Assembly (NCBI GenBank): GCA_020692355.1
Contig: JAIMKP010000009.1
Location: 24,272-88,271 of the forward strand
From: Desulfosporosinus sp.
GTDB taxonomy: Bacteria; Bacillota; Desulfitobacteriia; Desulfitobacteriales; Desulfitobacteriaceae
DNA length: 64,000 bases
Direction: 5' to 3'
The notes under the pieces are model-generated. The model saw only the letters and a program-made list of their open reading frames with translations, searched no databases and was not told the DNA's origin. Shown one piece after another: positions 42,247-50,914 of this stretch. Position 1 is the first letter of the stretch. Each line of letters opens with the position of its first letter. The position numbers and the translations under genes are program-made.

Positions 42247-42357
42247 ATACTTGAGCGATAAAGCTAAAAGTTCCTGATTTAATAGAGGCTGTTAACTACT
42301 GTGTCAACAGACTCTACTCTGAAAATTCACGATGAGAAGTAAGGAGTCGACGAACAA

Positions 42358-43059
42358 ATGTCAAAAGTGAATAGTTTGCTGAGCCGGCGGGCTGTGCTAA
42401 AGGCTGGAGCACTTGTCGCTGGTGCCTTTGCCCTTGGTTTGCCTGCCACTAGGATTGTCCGGGCGGAGGGTAGTTCACCCACTGGCTCCAACGCCACTGT
42501 CGGGAAACAATTAGGTTTTAGGTATGATCAAGGTAAATGCATTGGATGTCGACGTTGTGAGGCAGCTTGTCAGATACAGTACAAGTGGGAAAAAGGGGTC
42601 AAGTGGCGTAAGGTCTTAAAGAAGCAAATCAAAAACAGCAAAATTAATGAGAGTGTAAATAATTTTATTTATCTTTCCATGAGTTGTAATCACTGTGCCG
42701 AGCCGGCCTGTGTCAGTGTTTGTCCCGTTGGGGCTTACCAAAAACGGGCTAAAGACGGGATTGTTGTTCAAGATCCTACGAAATGCGTCGGGTGTGGCTA
42801 CTGTGTCGTTGCCTGTCCGTATCATGCTCCCCAGTATGGTGAAGGCTCAGGAACAGTAAGCAAATGCAGTTTCTGCGCTAAACTTCAGGATAACGGACAA
42901 AAGCCGGTTTGCGTAGCGGCCTGTCCAGTCAAGGCTTTAACCTTCGGCGATTTGGCTGAACTGAAGAAGACATCTGGGACAGTGGCACAGGTCAACGGTT
43001 TGCCCTCGCCTGAGTTGACAAAACCGTCATTAGTAATTATACCGAAGGAAAGTAAGTAG
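42358..43059 (+). CDS. nrfC: Tat-exported 4x[4Fe-4S] ferredoxin subunit (NrfC-like)
   Basis: 233 residues. A twin-arginine signal ([18 protein letters not shown]) indicates export in folded form. Four cysteine clusters follow: [37 protein letters not shown] and CSFCAKLQ with a later CVAACP, the NrfC/DmsB pattern. It would pass electrons from the menaquinol-oxidising NrfD-like protein (13 bp downstream) to the multihaem cytochromes outside the membrane. Confidence 0.88.
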   Translation: MSKVNSLLSRRAVLKAGALVAGAFALGLPATRIVRAEGSSPTGSNATVGKQLGFRYDQGKCIGCRRCEAACQIQYKWEKGVKWRKVLKKQIKNSKINESVNNFIYLSMSCNHCAEPACVSVCPVGAYQKRAKDGIVVQDPTKCVGCGYCVVACPYHAPQYGEGSGTVSKCSFCAKLQDNGQKPVCVAACPVKALTFGDLAELKKTSGTVAQVNGLPSPELTKPSLVIIPKESK

Positions 43060-43072
43060 GAGGGAATGGGCC

Positions 43073-44014
43073 ATGGGAAAATGGGGATGGCTGCTTGCAA
43101 TATATTTGTTTTTGGGAGGGATAGGCGCCGGTGCGTATCTATCTTCCTTCGCAGCGGAAAAAGGACTTATCGGGGACGCATCCAGCCTGAAGAAAACGGG
43201 TTATTATATTAGTGCTCCTGCAGTAGCTATAGGAGCTCTCCTTTTGGTTTTTGATTTAGGTCAAGGCTTGAGAAAACCGTGGTTGATTTTGGGGATGTTT
43301 GCCAATGTGAGCTCGGTTATGACCTGGGGTATTTATATTCTGTCCGCATTCATCCTGGTTGGACTGGTTCAGGCATATTTCGTGTGGAAAGACACCAAAG
43401 CTCCGGCTATTCTTACTTATGCGGGTGCGGTTCTGGCGGTAGGTACGATGGCCTACACAGGCTTGCTGCTCTCAGTGGTCAAGGCTGTTCCATTCTGGCA
43501 CACAAATATCATGCCGGTGCTTTTTATAATTTCGGCCCTTTCGACCGGATTATCGGCAACATCTTTGTTAGCGCATTTTCTGGAGAAGGGTGAAGTGAAA
43601 GAAGGACGGGTTTGCCAGACTCACCTTGGTCTTGTTTCCAGCGAGATTATTGTCTTGACGATATTCTTCGGTTTAATCTTCTCCGGTTCCCTAGGACCCA
43701 TGGCCGTCCTCTCAGCCCAAAAATTGTTTTATGGGTCGTTGGCTGTAGCTTTTTGGGTTGTGCTGGTGTCTTTGGGCTTGGTCGGACCATTTATCCTGTA
43801 TGCCAAAAATGCTTACAATCAGCGTAAGTATGTAAGCTTAGCTGTAAGCCCCGTTGAGGCTCTAAATTTAGCCAAGAAGGAGCAAGCAGCCACCGGCACT
43901 CAAGCCAAAACTGCTATATGTATCTGTGATGGAGCAGTAATGGTGGGCGGGCTGGCTTTGCGATGCGTTATACTTTTTGCTGCGCTTCCGGTTTGGAACA
44001 CTACTTTAAGCTGA
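43073..44014 (+). CDS. nrfD: NrfD-like menaquinol-oxidising membrane subunit
   Basis: 313 residues with about 8 membrane segments. The opening YLFLGGIGAGAYLSSFAAE is the classic NrfD/PsrC signature for the quinone-site helix. With the NrfC-like protein it forms the usual CD module of Nrf/polysulfide-reductase complexes. The catalytic module here would be the upstream cytochromes, since no molybdopterin or NrfA gene is present in the window. Confidence 0.88.
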   Translation: MGKWGWLLAIYLFLGGIGAGAYLSSFAAEKGLIGDASSLKKTGYYISAPAVAIGALLLVFDLGQGLRKPWLILGMFANVSSVMTWGIYILSAFILVGLVQAYFVWKDTKAPAILTYAGAVLAVGTMAYTGLLLSVVKAVPFWHTNIMPVLFIISALSTGLSATSLLAHFLEKGEVKEGRVCQTHLGLVSSEIIVLTIFFGLIFSGSLGPMAVLSAQKLFYGSLAVAFWVVLVSLGLVGPFILYAKNAYNQRKYVSLAVSPVEALNLAKKEQAATGTQAKTAICICDGAVMVGGLALRCVILFAALPVWNTTLS

Positions 44015-44028
44015 ACAAAGAAGTTGCT

Positions 44029-44095
44029 TTGCACGTCTCAGACTATGCCCTAATGAGCTAAATTCCCTAGCCGGACGTGCAAGGTTTTCTTTTTT
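44029..44095 (+). terminator. Terminator after nrfD
   Basis: TTGCACGTC (44029-44037) pairs with GACGTGCAA (44074-44082) around a long loop and is followed by GGTTTTCTTTTTT. Confidence 0.72.
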
Positions 44096-44165
44096 GCCGG
44101 TGGACGGTTAACTTAAGATGGAAAAATATCACTGGGAGTATACGGTTAGTTATGGAGGGTGAGGC

Positions 44166-45512
44166 ATGAACGAAAATCCAAAGAGCTGGACAGATAAACT
44201 ATGGTATTTGTTTAGCTCGATGAAAATGGGACTGGCCCTTCTGGGAGCCACTGCCTTGACGTCAGGCATTGGGACTATCCTTCCTCAAACAGAATTAGAG
44301 CCGGATAGGGCAGAAGCAGTTAGCCGAATTTGGCAAGTTTTAGGATTTACCCATGTTTACAGTACTGCTTGGTTCAGGCTATTGCTGGGGTTGCTCTGTG
44401 TTAACTTACTTGTTTGCAGTATGCAGCGTTTTAGCGGTACATACAACCGGACATTTAAACCACGTCCTCCCCAGAACGGTAATGATATACCGCAGAAACT
44501 TCGGCAGGAAATCAAGGGTAGCACGGAAAATCTGCGCCTGAAAACGGAGAAGATTCTCCGAGACAGGGGATTTCGCCTGATAGGTGAAGAATCAGGTGAA
44601 AGTTGGAGTTTTGTGGCCCAGAAGCACCATTTGGGCTATTGGAGTGCCTTCATTGTGCATATTGCTTTTGTTATCTTGATCAGCGGGGCAATCCTCGGAA
44701 TGTTTTTTGGTTTCAAGGGTACTATGATGGCAGCAGCCGGTACAACGACAGCCTTAAAAAACATTAACCTCAGCAAGGGGACAGTGACCCAGGACTTCGG
44801 AGTGAAGGTTAATTCCGCTGAAGACCGTTTTCTGCCCAATGGGGAAAGAGACAACTGGTACACCAATTTGAGTATCATTGAAAACGGCAGGGAAACTGCC
44901 AGTGGGACACTCTCAGTTAACCACCCTTTTACTTATAAAGGAGTAACGTTTTATCAAGCTAGTTTTGATCATGGGGTTCATTTGACTGCCGATGTTACAG
45001 GTCAAACAATGCCGATATACCTGCGCAACCAAGGAAGGCCTTTCCGTTTTCCCAATACGGATCTTTACCTCTTTATTGGCGGTATGATGGGGAGCCCTCA
45101 GCAACCGGTCATTTTGTTTCAGATCTATAAAGCAGGAAACTCGCAACCGATCCAAAGCGGACAACTTTCAGCCGGGGAAAGTACAAATGTCCAAGGCCAA
45201 TACAAGGTAACCATGGAAGGCTATGCAGGTTTCACAGGTTTGCAAGTCAAAAAAGATCCCGGTGTAACGGTTGTTTGGCTTGGGTCCGGCTTGTTGCTGC
45301 TTGGGCTTATGCTCTCATTTTATTGGCGCCCCTTACTTGTCTCCGGAATTTTAGAACAGGAAGGCCGCTTAACCTTAGGGATGGCTTCCGGTAAAATCAT
45401 AGGCCAGACAGAAACCGAGTTTGGTAAATTGCTAAGTGAAATAGAGGGAACTAATTCCAAGGAACGAGCGGGATTAACCACAGACTTAGAGTTAAAGGAG
45501 AGGGTACTATGA
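44166..45512 (+). CDS. resB: Cytochrome c biogenesis protein ResB
   Basis: 448 residues. Two N-terminal membrane segments, a third at about 155-180, a large extracytoplasmic domain (about 185-370) and a C-terminal helix fit ResB/Ccs1. YKGVTFYQASFDHG is a recognisable family segment. With ResC it moves haem across the membrane and ligates it to CxxCH motifs (System II). It is translationally coupled to resC by an ATGA overlap. Its position next to 16 haem-binding sites explains its presence. Confidence 0.9.
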   Translation: MNENPKSWTDKLWYLFSSMKMGLALLGATALTSGIGTILPQTELEPDRAEAVSRIWQVLGFTHVYSTAWFRLLLGLLCVNLLVCSMQRFSGTYNRTFKPRPPQNGNDIPQKLRQEIKGSTENLRLKTEKILRDRGFRLIGEESGESWSFVAQKHHLGYWSAFIVHIAFVILISGAILGMFFGFKGTMMAAAGTTTALKNINLSKGTVTQDFGVKVNSAEDRFLPNGERDNWYTNLSIIENGRETASGTLSVNHPFTYKGVTFYQASFDHGVHLTADVTGQTMPIYLRNQGRPFRFPNTDLYLFIGGMMGSPQQPVILFQIYKAGNSQPIQSGQLSAGESTNVQGQYKVTMEGYAGFTGLQVKKDPGVTVVWLGSGLLLLGLMLSFYWRPLLVSGILEQEGRLTLGMASGKIIGQTETEFGKLLSEIEGTNSKERAGLTTDLELKERVL

Positions 45513-46357
45513 ACCAAGGATTACAAGGCTTGGAAATCTCGATGTTTTATCTGACATTAGTGGCCTACTTCTTGAGTATGGTCTTATATTGGGTGTGGTT
45601 GGGTGTAAAGAGTAATATCTTGGGAAAATTCGCGACTGCTTTAACGATCATCGGCTTTGCCGGGAATACTGTGGTTCTGGTTGCCCGTACTGTTATTGCC
45701 CAACGCCTGCCGCTCTCCAATGGCTATGAGTTTATTTTGACCTTTTGTTGGGGGATTCTGGCTGTTTACTTATTTGCGGAATTCCGCTATAAATTAAGAG
45801 CACTGGGTTCCTTCGTAATGCCGATACCTTTTTTACTTCTGGTCTTCATTGTGATGAAAATGGGTCCCGACGAGAGAGTGGCCCAAGCTATTCCCCCAGC
45901 CTTGAAAAGTCAATGGCTGACTTTCCATGTGGTAACCGCTATGTTATCCTATGGAGCATTCGCCATCTCCTTCGGCTTAGGCCTGATGTATTTGCTGAAA
46001 ACGCGGCAAGGAGTGACAAATCAAAAGGACGGCCTAATCTCCCGTTTTCCGGCTGCTGAAATATTAGACGATTTGGCTTACAAGGTGATCGGTTTTGCCC
46101 TACCGCTTTTGACCCTGGTTATTATTACCGGGGCAATTTGGGCAGATTATGCCTGGGGAACTTATTGGTCCTGGGATCCTAAAGAAACGTGGTCTCTGAT
46201 TACTTGGATAATTTACACCGGGTACGTTCACGCCCGACTCATGTACGGTTGGAAGGGTAAGCGTGCGGCTTGGATGGCAGTACTGGGATTTGTGGCCGTT
46301 ATTTTCACTTTTTTTGGTGTAAACTACTTATTGCCGGGCCTCCACTCTTACGCTTAA
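45509..46357 (+). CDS. resC: Cytochrome c biogenesis protein ResC/CcsA
   Basis: 282 residues with about 8 membrane segments. The haem-handling tryptophan-rich motif WGTYWSWDPKETWS is intact, and conserved histidines lie in FHVVTAMLSYGAF and VHARLMYGW. It forms the System II synthase with ResB, whose stop it overlaps. Confidence 0.93.
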   Translation: MNQGLQGLEISMFYLTLVAYFLSMVLYWVWLGVKSNILGKFATALTIIGFAGNTVVLVARTVIAQRLPLSNGYEFILTFCWGILAVYLFAEFRYKLRALGSFVMPIPFLLLVFIVMKMGPDERVAQAIPPALKSQWLTFHVVTAMLSYGAFAISFGLGLMYLLKTRQGVTNQKDGLISRFPAAEILDDLAYKVIGFALPLLTLVIITGAIWADYAWGTYWSWDPKETWSLITWIIYTGYVHARLMYGWKGKRAAWMAVLGFVAVIFTFFGVNYLLPGLHSYA

Positions 46358-46494
46358 CATGGTTTTAGCAATCTACTCGGGCTTTTTACATAAAAATTAA
46401 CAAATAATTGTGTTTTTATGATAGTATAAATCAGAGTAAGTCCATCAGCAGAAAACAATCCAAAGAACTTTATAAACCTGTTTGAGGGAAAAAA

Positions 46495-47925
46495 ATGATT
46501 TATAACTTTTTTGAAACAAATTATACTCTGCTTCAATTTGTTTACGGCTTATTCTTTTTTCTTATGGGTTTTGCTATTGCCCTACATATCAGGATTTTCC
46601 GGAATTCAAGCAACCTTCCTTTAGCCAGCTCCTTATGGCTATTGGCGGCTTTTGGAATTATCCACGGGCTGGCAGAGTGGGCGGAAGTGTTTATTCCTAT
46701 ACAGAGCCAGTATATTAGTAAACATACAGTTCGTGTTTTTTATATCGCTGAAGACATGGTTGTGGCTGTATCTTTTTTATTTCTCTTTTATTTTGGAGTC
46801 ATTCTCTCTGTGAACACCTTGAATAAATACCAGTGGTTGCGTTTTCTTCCGGCGGGTGTGTTTGTTTTCTGGCTGATAAATTTCATCGCTTTTCCTACGT
46901 GGATTAGTCCCAACATGGACTGGTGGATGACGGCAAGTGAGACGTGGACACGCTATTTATTGGCATTTCCCGGAGCCGTATTAAGCAGTTACGCTTTATG
47001 GCTTCAATATGATTCACTAAAAAGTTCTTCTAACTCTCTGGTTGCCAAAAACTTTCTCTATGCAGCAATGTTTTTCGGACTGGATGCCCTGGTAGCCGGT
47101 TTGCTTGTACCCAAAGCGGACTTTTTCCCGGCATCGGTTATTAATGTTGAATCCTTTTTTAATACTTTTCAAATTCCTGTTCATGTGTTCAGAACTCTTT
47201 GTGGGATAGCGATAGCGGTTTTTATGATTAGGGCGTTGGAAGTTTTCGAACTGGAACACCGAAAAAACCTGGATGAAGCCCGCCGTTTGAATCTTCTCTG
47301 CCAGGAACGCAACAGAATTAGCAGAGACCTGCATGACGGTATAATCCAGAACATATACGCTGTAGGGCTGCATTTGGAAAATGCCGGTTACCTGGTTAAA
47401 GAAAACGCCGAAGAAGCTCAAGGCCAGATGAACATAGCATTGAAAGGGTTAAAAGATGTTGTAAAGAATATCAGGAATTATATTTTAGATTTACAGCCGA
47501 CTAATTTTCAGGAGGCCGATCTGGAAAAAGGGCTTACCCATTTAATTGAAAAGTTCCGCGCTAACTCCATGGTTCATGTAGATTTCCAGGTGAGAGGTGA
47601 AGCCACAGAGGTACCCCTTGAAATCTGCAAACATCTGTATCATATCACTGCAGAGGCATTGAACAACATAGTAAAACACTCCGGCGCCAACATGATCGAA
47701 ACTGCTCTGGTGTTTTTTCCGGAAAAGGTGGAATTAGTGATTTCAGATAACGGTCAAGGGTTTGATACCAGGATACTGACACAAACTGATAATTCCAGTA
47801 CTCACAGGGGTTTAAAAAACATGGCGGACCGAAGCAAGCTGGCAAAAGGCACATTAGAAATACAAAGCGAAAGGGGCAAGGGAACAAGGATTAGAGTGAC
47901 TGTCTTAAAGGAGGAGATTCAATGA
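46495..47925 (+). CDS. NarL-type sensor histidine kinase with multi-pass membrane sensor domain
   Basis: 476 residues. About seven hydrophobic segments fill residues 1-245, a sensor region I cannot assign to a named family. A HisKA_3 domain follows with the phospho-acceptor box RISRDLHDGIIQN (His near 281). The HATPase_c domain has ALNNIVKHSGA, ISDNGQGFD and a GKGTRIRV end. It is coupled by ATGA to the response regulator. The location suggests it controls the cytochrome locus by sensing redox state or an electron acceptor, which is inference. Confidence 0.9.
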   Translation: MIYNFFETNYTLLQFVYGLFFFLMGFAIALHIRIFRNSSNLPLASSLWLLAAFGIIHGLAEWAEVFIPIQSQYISKHTVRVFYIAEDMVVAVSFLFLFYFGVILSVNTLNKYQWLRFLPAGVFVFWLINFIAFPTWISPNMDWWMTASETWTRYLLAFPGAVLSSYALWLQYDSLKSSSNSLVAKNFLYAAMFFGLDALVAGLLVPKADFFPASVINVESFFNTFQIPVHVFRTLCGIAIAVFMIRALEVFELEHRKNLDEARRLNLLCQERNRISRDLHDGIIQNIYAVGLHLENAGYLVKENAEEAQGQMNIALKGLKDVVKNIRNYILDLQPTNFQEADLEKGLTHLIEKFRANSMVHVDFQVRGEATEVPLEICKHLYHITAEALNNIVKHSGANMIETALVFFPEKVELVISDNGQGFDTRILTQTDNSSTHRGLKNMADRSKLAKGTLEIQSERGKGTRIRVTVLKEEIQ

Positions 47926-48566
47926 AAAGATTCAGACTTCTAATTGTGGATGACCATGAAGTTGTCGTCATGGGTCTTAAGGCCATATTCCGGCGAAACG
48001 ATCACTTTGAAATAGCCGGAGAAGCTTATTCCGGCACCGAAGCAATTGAAAAAAACCACTTGCTGAAACCCGATATTGTAATCATGGATATCAGAATGCC
48101 CGGATTAAGCGGTATAGAAGCATGCAGGGAAATAAAGCAGAGTAACCCTGAGACTAATGTGATAATGCTAACTTCTTTTGCTGATGATGACGCCGTTTTT
48201 GCATCTTTAATGGCGGGCGCTTCCGGTTATGTCTTAAAGGATATAGGTACTCAAGCTCTTATGGAGGCGGTAGATGCTGTGGGTAAAGGGCAATCATTGT
48301 TGGACCCCGCAGTAACCAGTAAAGTAATCGATAAAATGAGGCAAATGTCAATAAAGTCTACGCTTGATACCGATGAGCAATTGACCACCCGGGAAAAAAA
48401 GGTTTTGGCTTTGATTACCGTTGGCAAAACAAACAGGGAAATGGCTGCAGAGCTGTTTCTCAGTGAGAAAACGGTGCGTAATTATGTTAGCAGCATTCTT
48501 CATAAACTAAAGTTTCAAACTAGGGCACAGGCAATAGCTTATGGCCTTCAAACTGAAATTGACTGA
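47922..48566 (+). CDS. NarL/LuxR-family response regulator
   Basis: 214 residues. The receiver domain has the acidic pocket (VDDHE), the phospho-Asp in PDIVIMDIRMPG (near 55) and the conserved Lys in YVLKDIG. The LuxR-type HTH is TTREKKVLALITVGKTNREM, then SEKTVRNYVSSILHKL. It overlaps the kinase gene by four bases and forms a two-component pair. Confidence 0.94.
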   Translation: MKRFRLLIVDDHEVVVMGLKAIFRRNDHFEIAGEAYSGTEAIEKNHLLKPDIVIMDIRMPGLSGIEACREIKQSNPETNVIMLTSFADDDAVFASLMAGASGYVLKDIGTQALMEAVDAVGKGQSLLDPAVTSKVIDKMRQMSIKSTLDTDEQLTTREKKVLALITVGKTNREMAAELFLSEKTVRNYVSSILHKLKFQTRAQAIAYGLQTEID

Positions 48567-48623
48567 CACGCTCAAAAAAGGTCGTATTTTTTTGAGTGAG
48601 ACAAATTTCAAATTTTGCAAAAA

Positions 48624-48877
48624 GTGAACTCGTTCAGCTCAAGCTGAACATCGAGACTTCGGTGACGAAAGCCTCCAGTGACGTTAGTGTCCTGTGGACA
48701 CTAACGCCGAAACCGCCAACTGTCAAAGGATGACCTCACGGCTGAGGATGGGTTTCGCCAAAGCCGCCAACCCCAAGAAGAAGACTTTGCGGCGACGGAG
48801 GAGTCTACCCCCACCGAAGCAGAGAACAGAATTCCCACTCCCACTTGTAGAAGTGGGAGTCTTAAACGCTTGGATAA
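48624..48877 (+). mobile_element. Structured 254-bp repeat family, copy C
   Basis: A full-length copy, GTGAACTCG to TTGGATAA. The terminal hairpin loop is GTAG instead of ATAG, as in copy A. It lies 57 bp after the response-regulator stop and directly before a truncated ferredoxin-like frame on the other strand. Confidence 0.8.
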
Positions 48878-48917
48878 AAAACACAGGTAGGTTCATTATA
48901 AACCCGCCTGTGTTTGT
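48878..48917. terminator. Bidirectional hairpin terminator next to copy C
   Basis: AAACACAGG pairs with CCTGTGTTT, with partial inner pairing of TAGGTT and AAACCCG. A- and T-rich flanks allow function on either strand. Confidence 0.65.
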
Positions 48918-48934
48918 TCTATTAATTAGATAAA

Positions 48935-49103
48935 AGATTACTCCATCTTCAGTTTTATAGGTGGCACCAACTGGGCAGATTTTGACACATGGGGCGTTAA
49001 CGCATTGATTACAAGTTCCATTTGTGAGTTTGCCATTTCGTAGTCCAAGAATCGCTTTCAGTTGCCGCTTAAACTTCTTTATTAGTTTGGGTTTAATATT
49101 CAT
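48935..49103 (-). pseudogene. Fragment of an NrfC-like ferredoxin
   Basis: From ATG 49103 on the minus strand (GGAGGAGAAA upstream) the frame reads basic residues, then NGTCNQCVNAPCVKICPVG and ATYKTEDGVI. This is the second cysteine cluster of NrfC/DmsB-type ferredoxins. The other three clusters are missing, and the frame then runs through the hairpin and copy C. It is a partial gene cut at the repeat border. Confidence 0.6.
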
Positions 49104-49338
49104 GACATTTTCTCCTCCAGCTTCCGCCGGTTGTATCACCATTCCAGACGTCCACTTCTATCAGTGCGATTGATCTAATTGTAACTTCAGGCGGATAGGG
49201 TCTCCAGCTGAAGTCCTGATGTTTGGTTTTGTAAAAACCTTAGCTCTTATCTAGTATAAAATCGACTGGAAAACTTATGCATCACATCGTTAATCGATGA
49301 ACTCGGCGCTTGAATGCCAAAGGATTCAGGTATAGAGA

Positions 49339-49592
49339 GTGAACTCGTTCAGCTCAAGCTGAACATCGAGACTTCGGTGACGAAAGCCTCCAGTGACGTT
49401 AGTGTCCTGTGGACACTAACGCCGAAACCGCCAACTGTCAAAGGATGACCTCACGGCTGAGGATGGGTTTCGCCAAAGCCGCCAACCCCAAGAAGAAGAC
49501 TTTGCGGCGACGGAGGAGTCTACCCCCACCGAAGCAGAGAACAGAATTCCCACTCCCACTTATAGAAGTGGGAGTCTTAAACGCTTGGATAA
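49339..49592 (+). mobile_element. Structured 254-bp repeat family, copy D
   Basis: A full-length copy, nearly identical to B (ATAG terminal loop). It lies in the 600-bp spacer between the ferredoxin remnant and the thiolase gene; no gene is visible in 49143-49338 or 49593-49712. Confidence 0.8.
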
Positions 49593-49712
49593 ATCCAAAT
49601 ATATAGTGAGAATAGTCGAAAGATTAGAAGGAGTTATCCTTAGTTAAGGAGAATAATTTATCATGATAATCTTATCAATCAAATCGCTGGTTCAGGAAGG
49701 GGAGGAGTAGAT

Positions 49713-50894
49713 ATGACCACGGCGGTGATTGTCAGTGCAGCGCGCACGCCGTTTGGGGTGCTTGGCGGAGGCCTTAAGGATTTACCGGCAGTGGATTTGG
49801 GGGCGCATGTGATTCACGAGGCCCTTAAGCGGGCCGAGATATCCGGGGATATGGTGGATAATGTCCTAATGGGGATGGTGCTCCAGGGAGGAGCGGGGCA
49901 GATTCCATCCCGGCAGGCGAGCATTAAGGCGGGGCTTCCCCAGGAAGTGACTTCGGAGACGATCAATAAGGTATGTGCCTCGGGACTGCGGGCGGTGACG
50001 TTGGGCGAGACCATTATCCGGGCCGGGGACGCGGAGGTGATCGTGGCCGGAGGAATGGAGAGCATGTCCAATGCGCCCTATGTCTTGAAGAAGGCCCGCT
50101 TTGGCTACCGTATGGGCAATGACAGTGTGATTGATCTCATGGTGCACGATGGGTTGTGGTGTGCTTTCCATAATGTGCACATGGCGGTCCATGGTTCGAC
50201 GGTGGCCAAAGAATATGGCATCAGCCGGGAAGCCCAGGATGAGTTTGCTTTCCGTTCGCAAACCCTCGCCCTAGCGGCGATTCGCGAAGGGCGGTTTGAG
50301 CAGGAAATCGCACCGATAGATATTCCCCAAAAAGGCGGTCAGGCCAGGACATTCGCGGTGGATGAAGGTCCCCGAGCGGACACGAGCCTAGAGAAGATGG
50401 CGGCTCTCCCCCCGATCTTTGTCAAAGATGGCACGGTCACAGCGGCAAATGCCCCGGGCGTGAATGATGGGGCAGGAGCCTTGGTGCTGATGAGTGAGGA
50501 GAAGGCCATACGGCTCGGCAAAAAGCCATTGGCCAGGATTTTAGGACATGCGACAGTGGCCCGGGAACCGGCCTATATCGCGACGACGCCGGGGTTTGCG
50601 ATCAATAAATTGTTAGAGCAAAAGGGCATGAAGATTGAGGATATTGACCTTTTGGAAGTGAATGAGGCCTTTGCGGCGGTGGCCCTAACCAGCCAGACGA
50701 TCGCCCACTGGGATCCGGAAAGGGTGAATGTCAACGGTGGGGCGATTGCGCTCGGGCACCCGATCGGAGCGAGCGGGGCCCGAATCATCATGACGCTTAT
50801 CTATGAACTGAGGCGTCGAGGTGGGGGTCTGGGGATTGCGGCAATCTGCAGCGGCGCGGCGCAAGGAGATGCGATTATGGTCGAGGTGCGCTAA
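49713..50894 (+). CDS. Acetyl-CoA acetyltransferase (thiolase)
   Basis: 393 residues, standard thiolase length. The nucleophilic cysteine is in VCASGLRAV (Cys88), the active-site His in [10 protein letters not shown], and the C-terminal cysteine in CSGAAQGDA (usually CGGGxGxA, so slightly altered). It would cleave 3-ketoacyl-CoA with CoA or condense two acetyl-CoA. It is followed 20 bp later by an acyl-CoA dehydrogenase, so it probably serves the same CoA pathway as the genes at 28326-34353. Confidence 0.92.
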   Translation: MTTAVIVSAARTPFGVLGGGLKDLPAVDLGAHVIHEALKRAEISGDMVDNVLMGMVLQGGAGQIPSRQASIKAGLPQEVTSETINKVCASGLRAVTLGETIIRAGDAEVIVAGGMESMSNAPYVLKKARFGYRMGNDSVIDLMVHDGLWCAFHNVHMAVHGSTVAKEYGISREAQDEFAFRSQTLALAAIREGRFEQEIAPIDIPQKGGQARTFAVDEGPRADTSLEKMAALPPIFVKDGTVTAANAPGVNDGAGALVLMSEEKAIRLGKKPLARILGHATVAREPAYIATTPGFAINKLLEQKGMKIEDIDLLEVNEAFAAVALTSQTIAHWDPERVNVNGGAIALGHPIGASGARIIMTLIYELRRRGGGLGIAAICSGAAQGDAIMVEVR

Positions 50895-50914
50895 AACGTG
50901 GGGAGGAGACTAAT

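Noticed and set aside
42063..42254. Repeated 60-80 codon ORF beginning MDTNAETANCQRM in every full copy of the 254-bp element (also near 7959, 48694, 49409 and on the minus strand near 20220)
   Set aside because: It lies across the stems of a structured repeat, has no ribosome-binding site and runs into unrelated sequence at each right end. It is best explained as a shadow of the RNA-like element.
37500..49600. CRISPR array or classical defence island
   Set aside because: The repeats are long, few and not regularly spaced; no cas, restriction, toxin or nuclease gene is present apart from the broken DUF234 ATPase.
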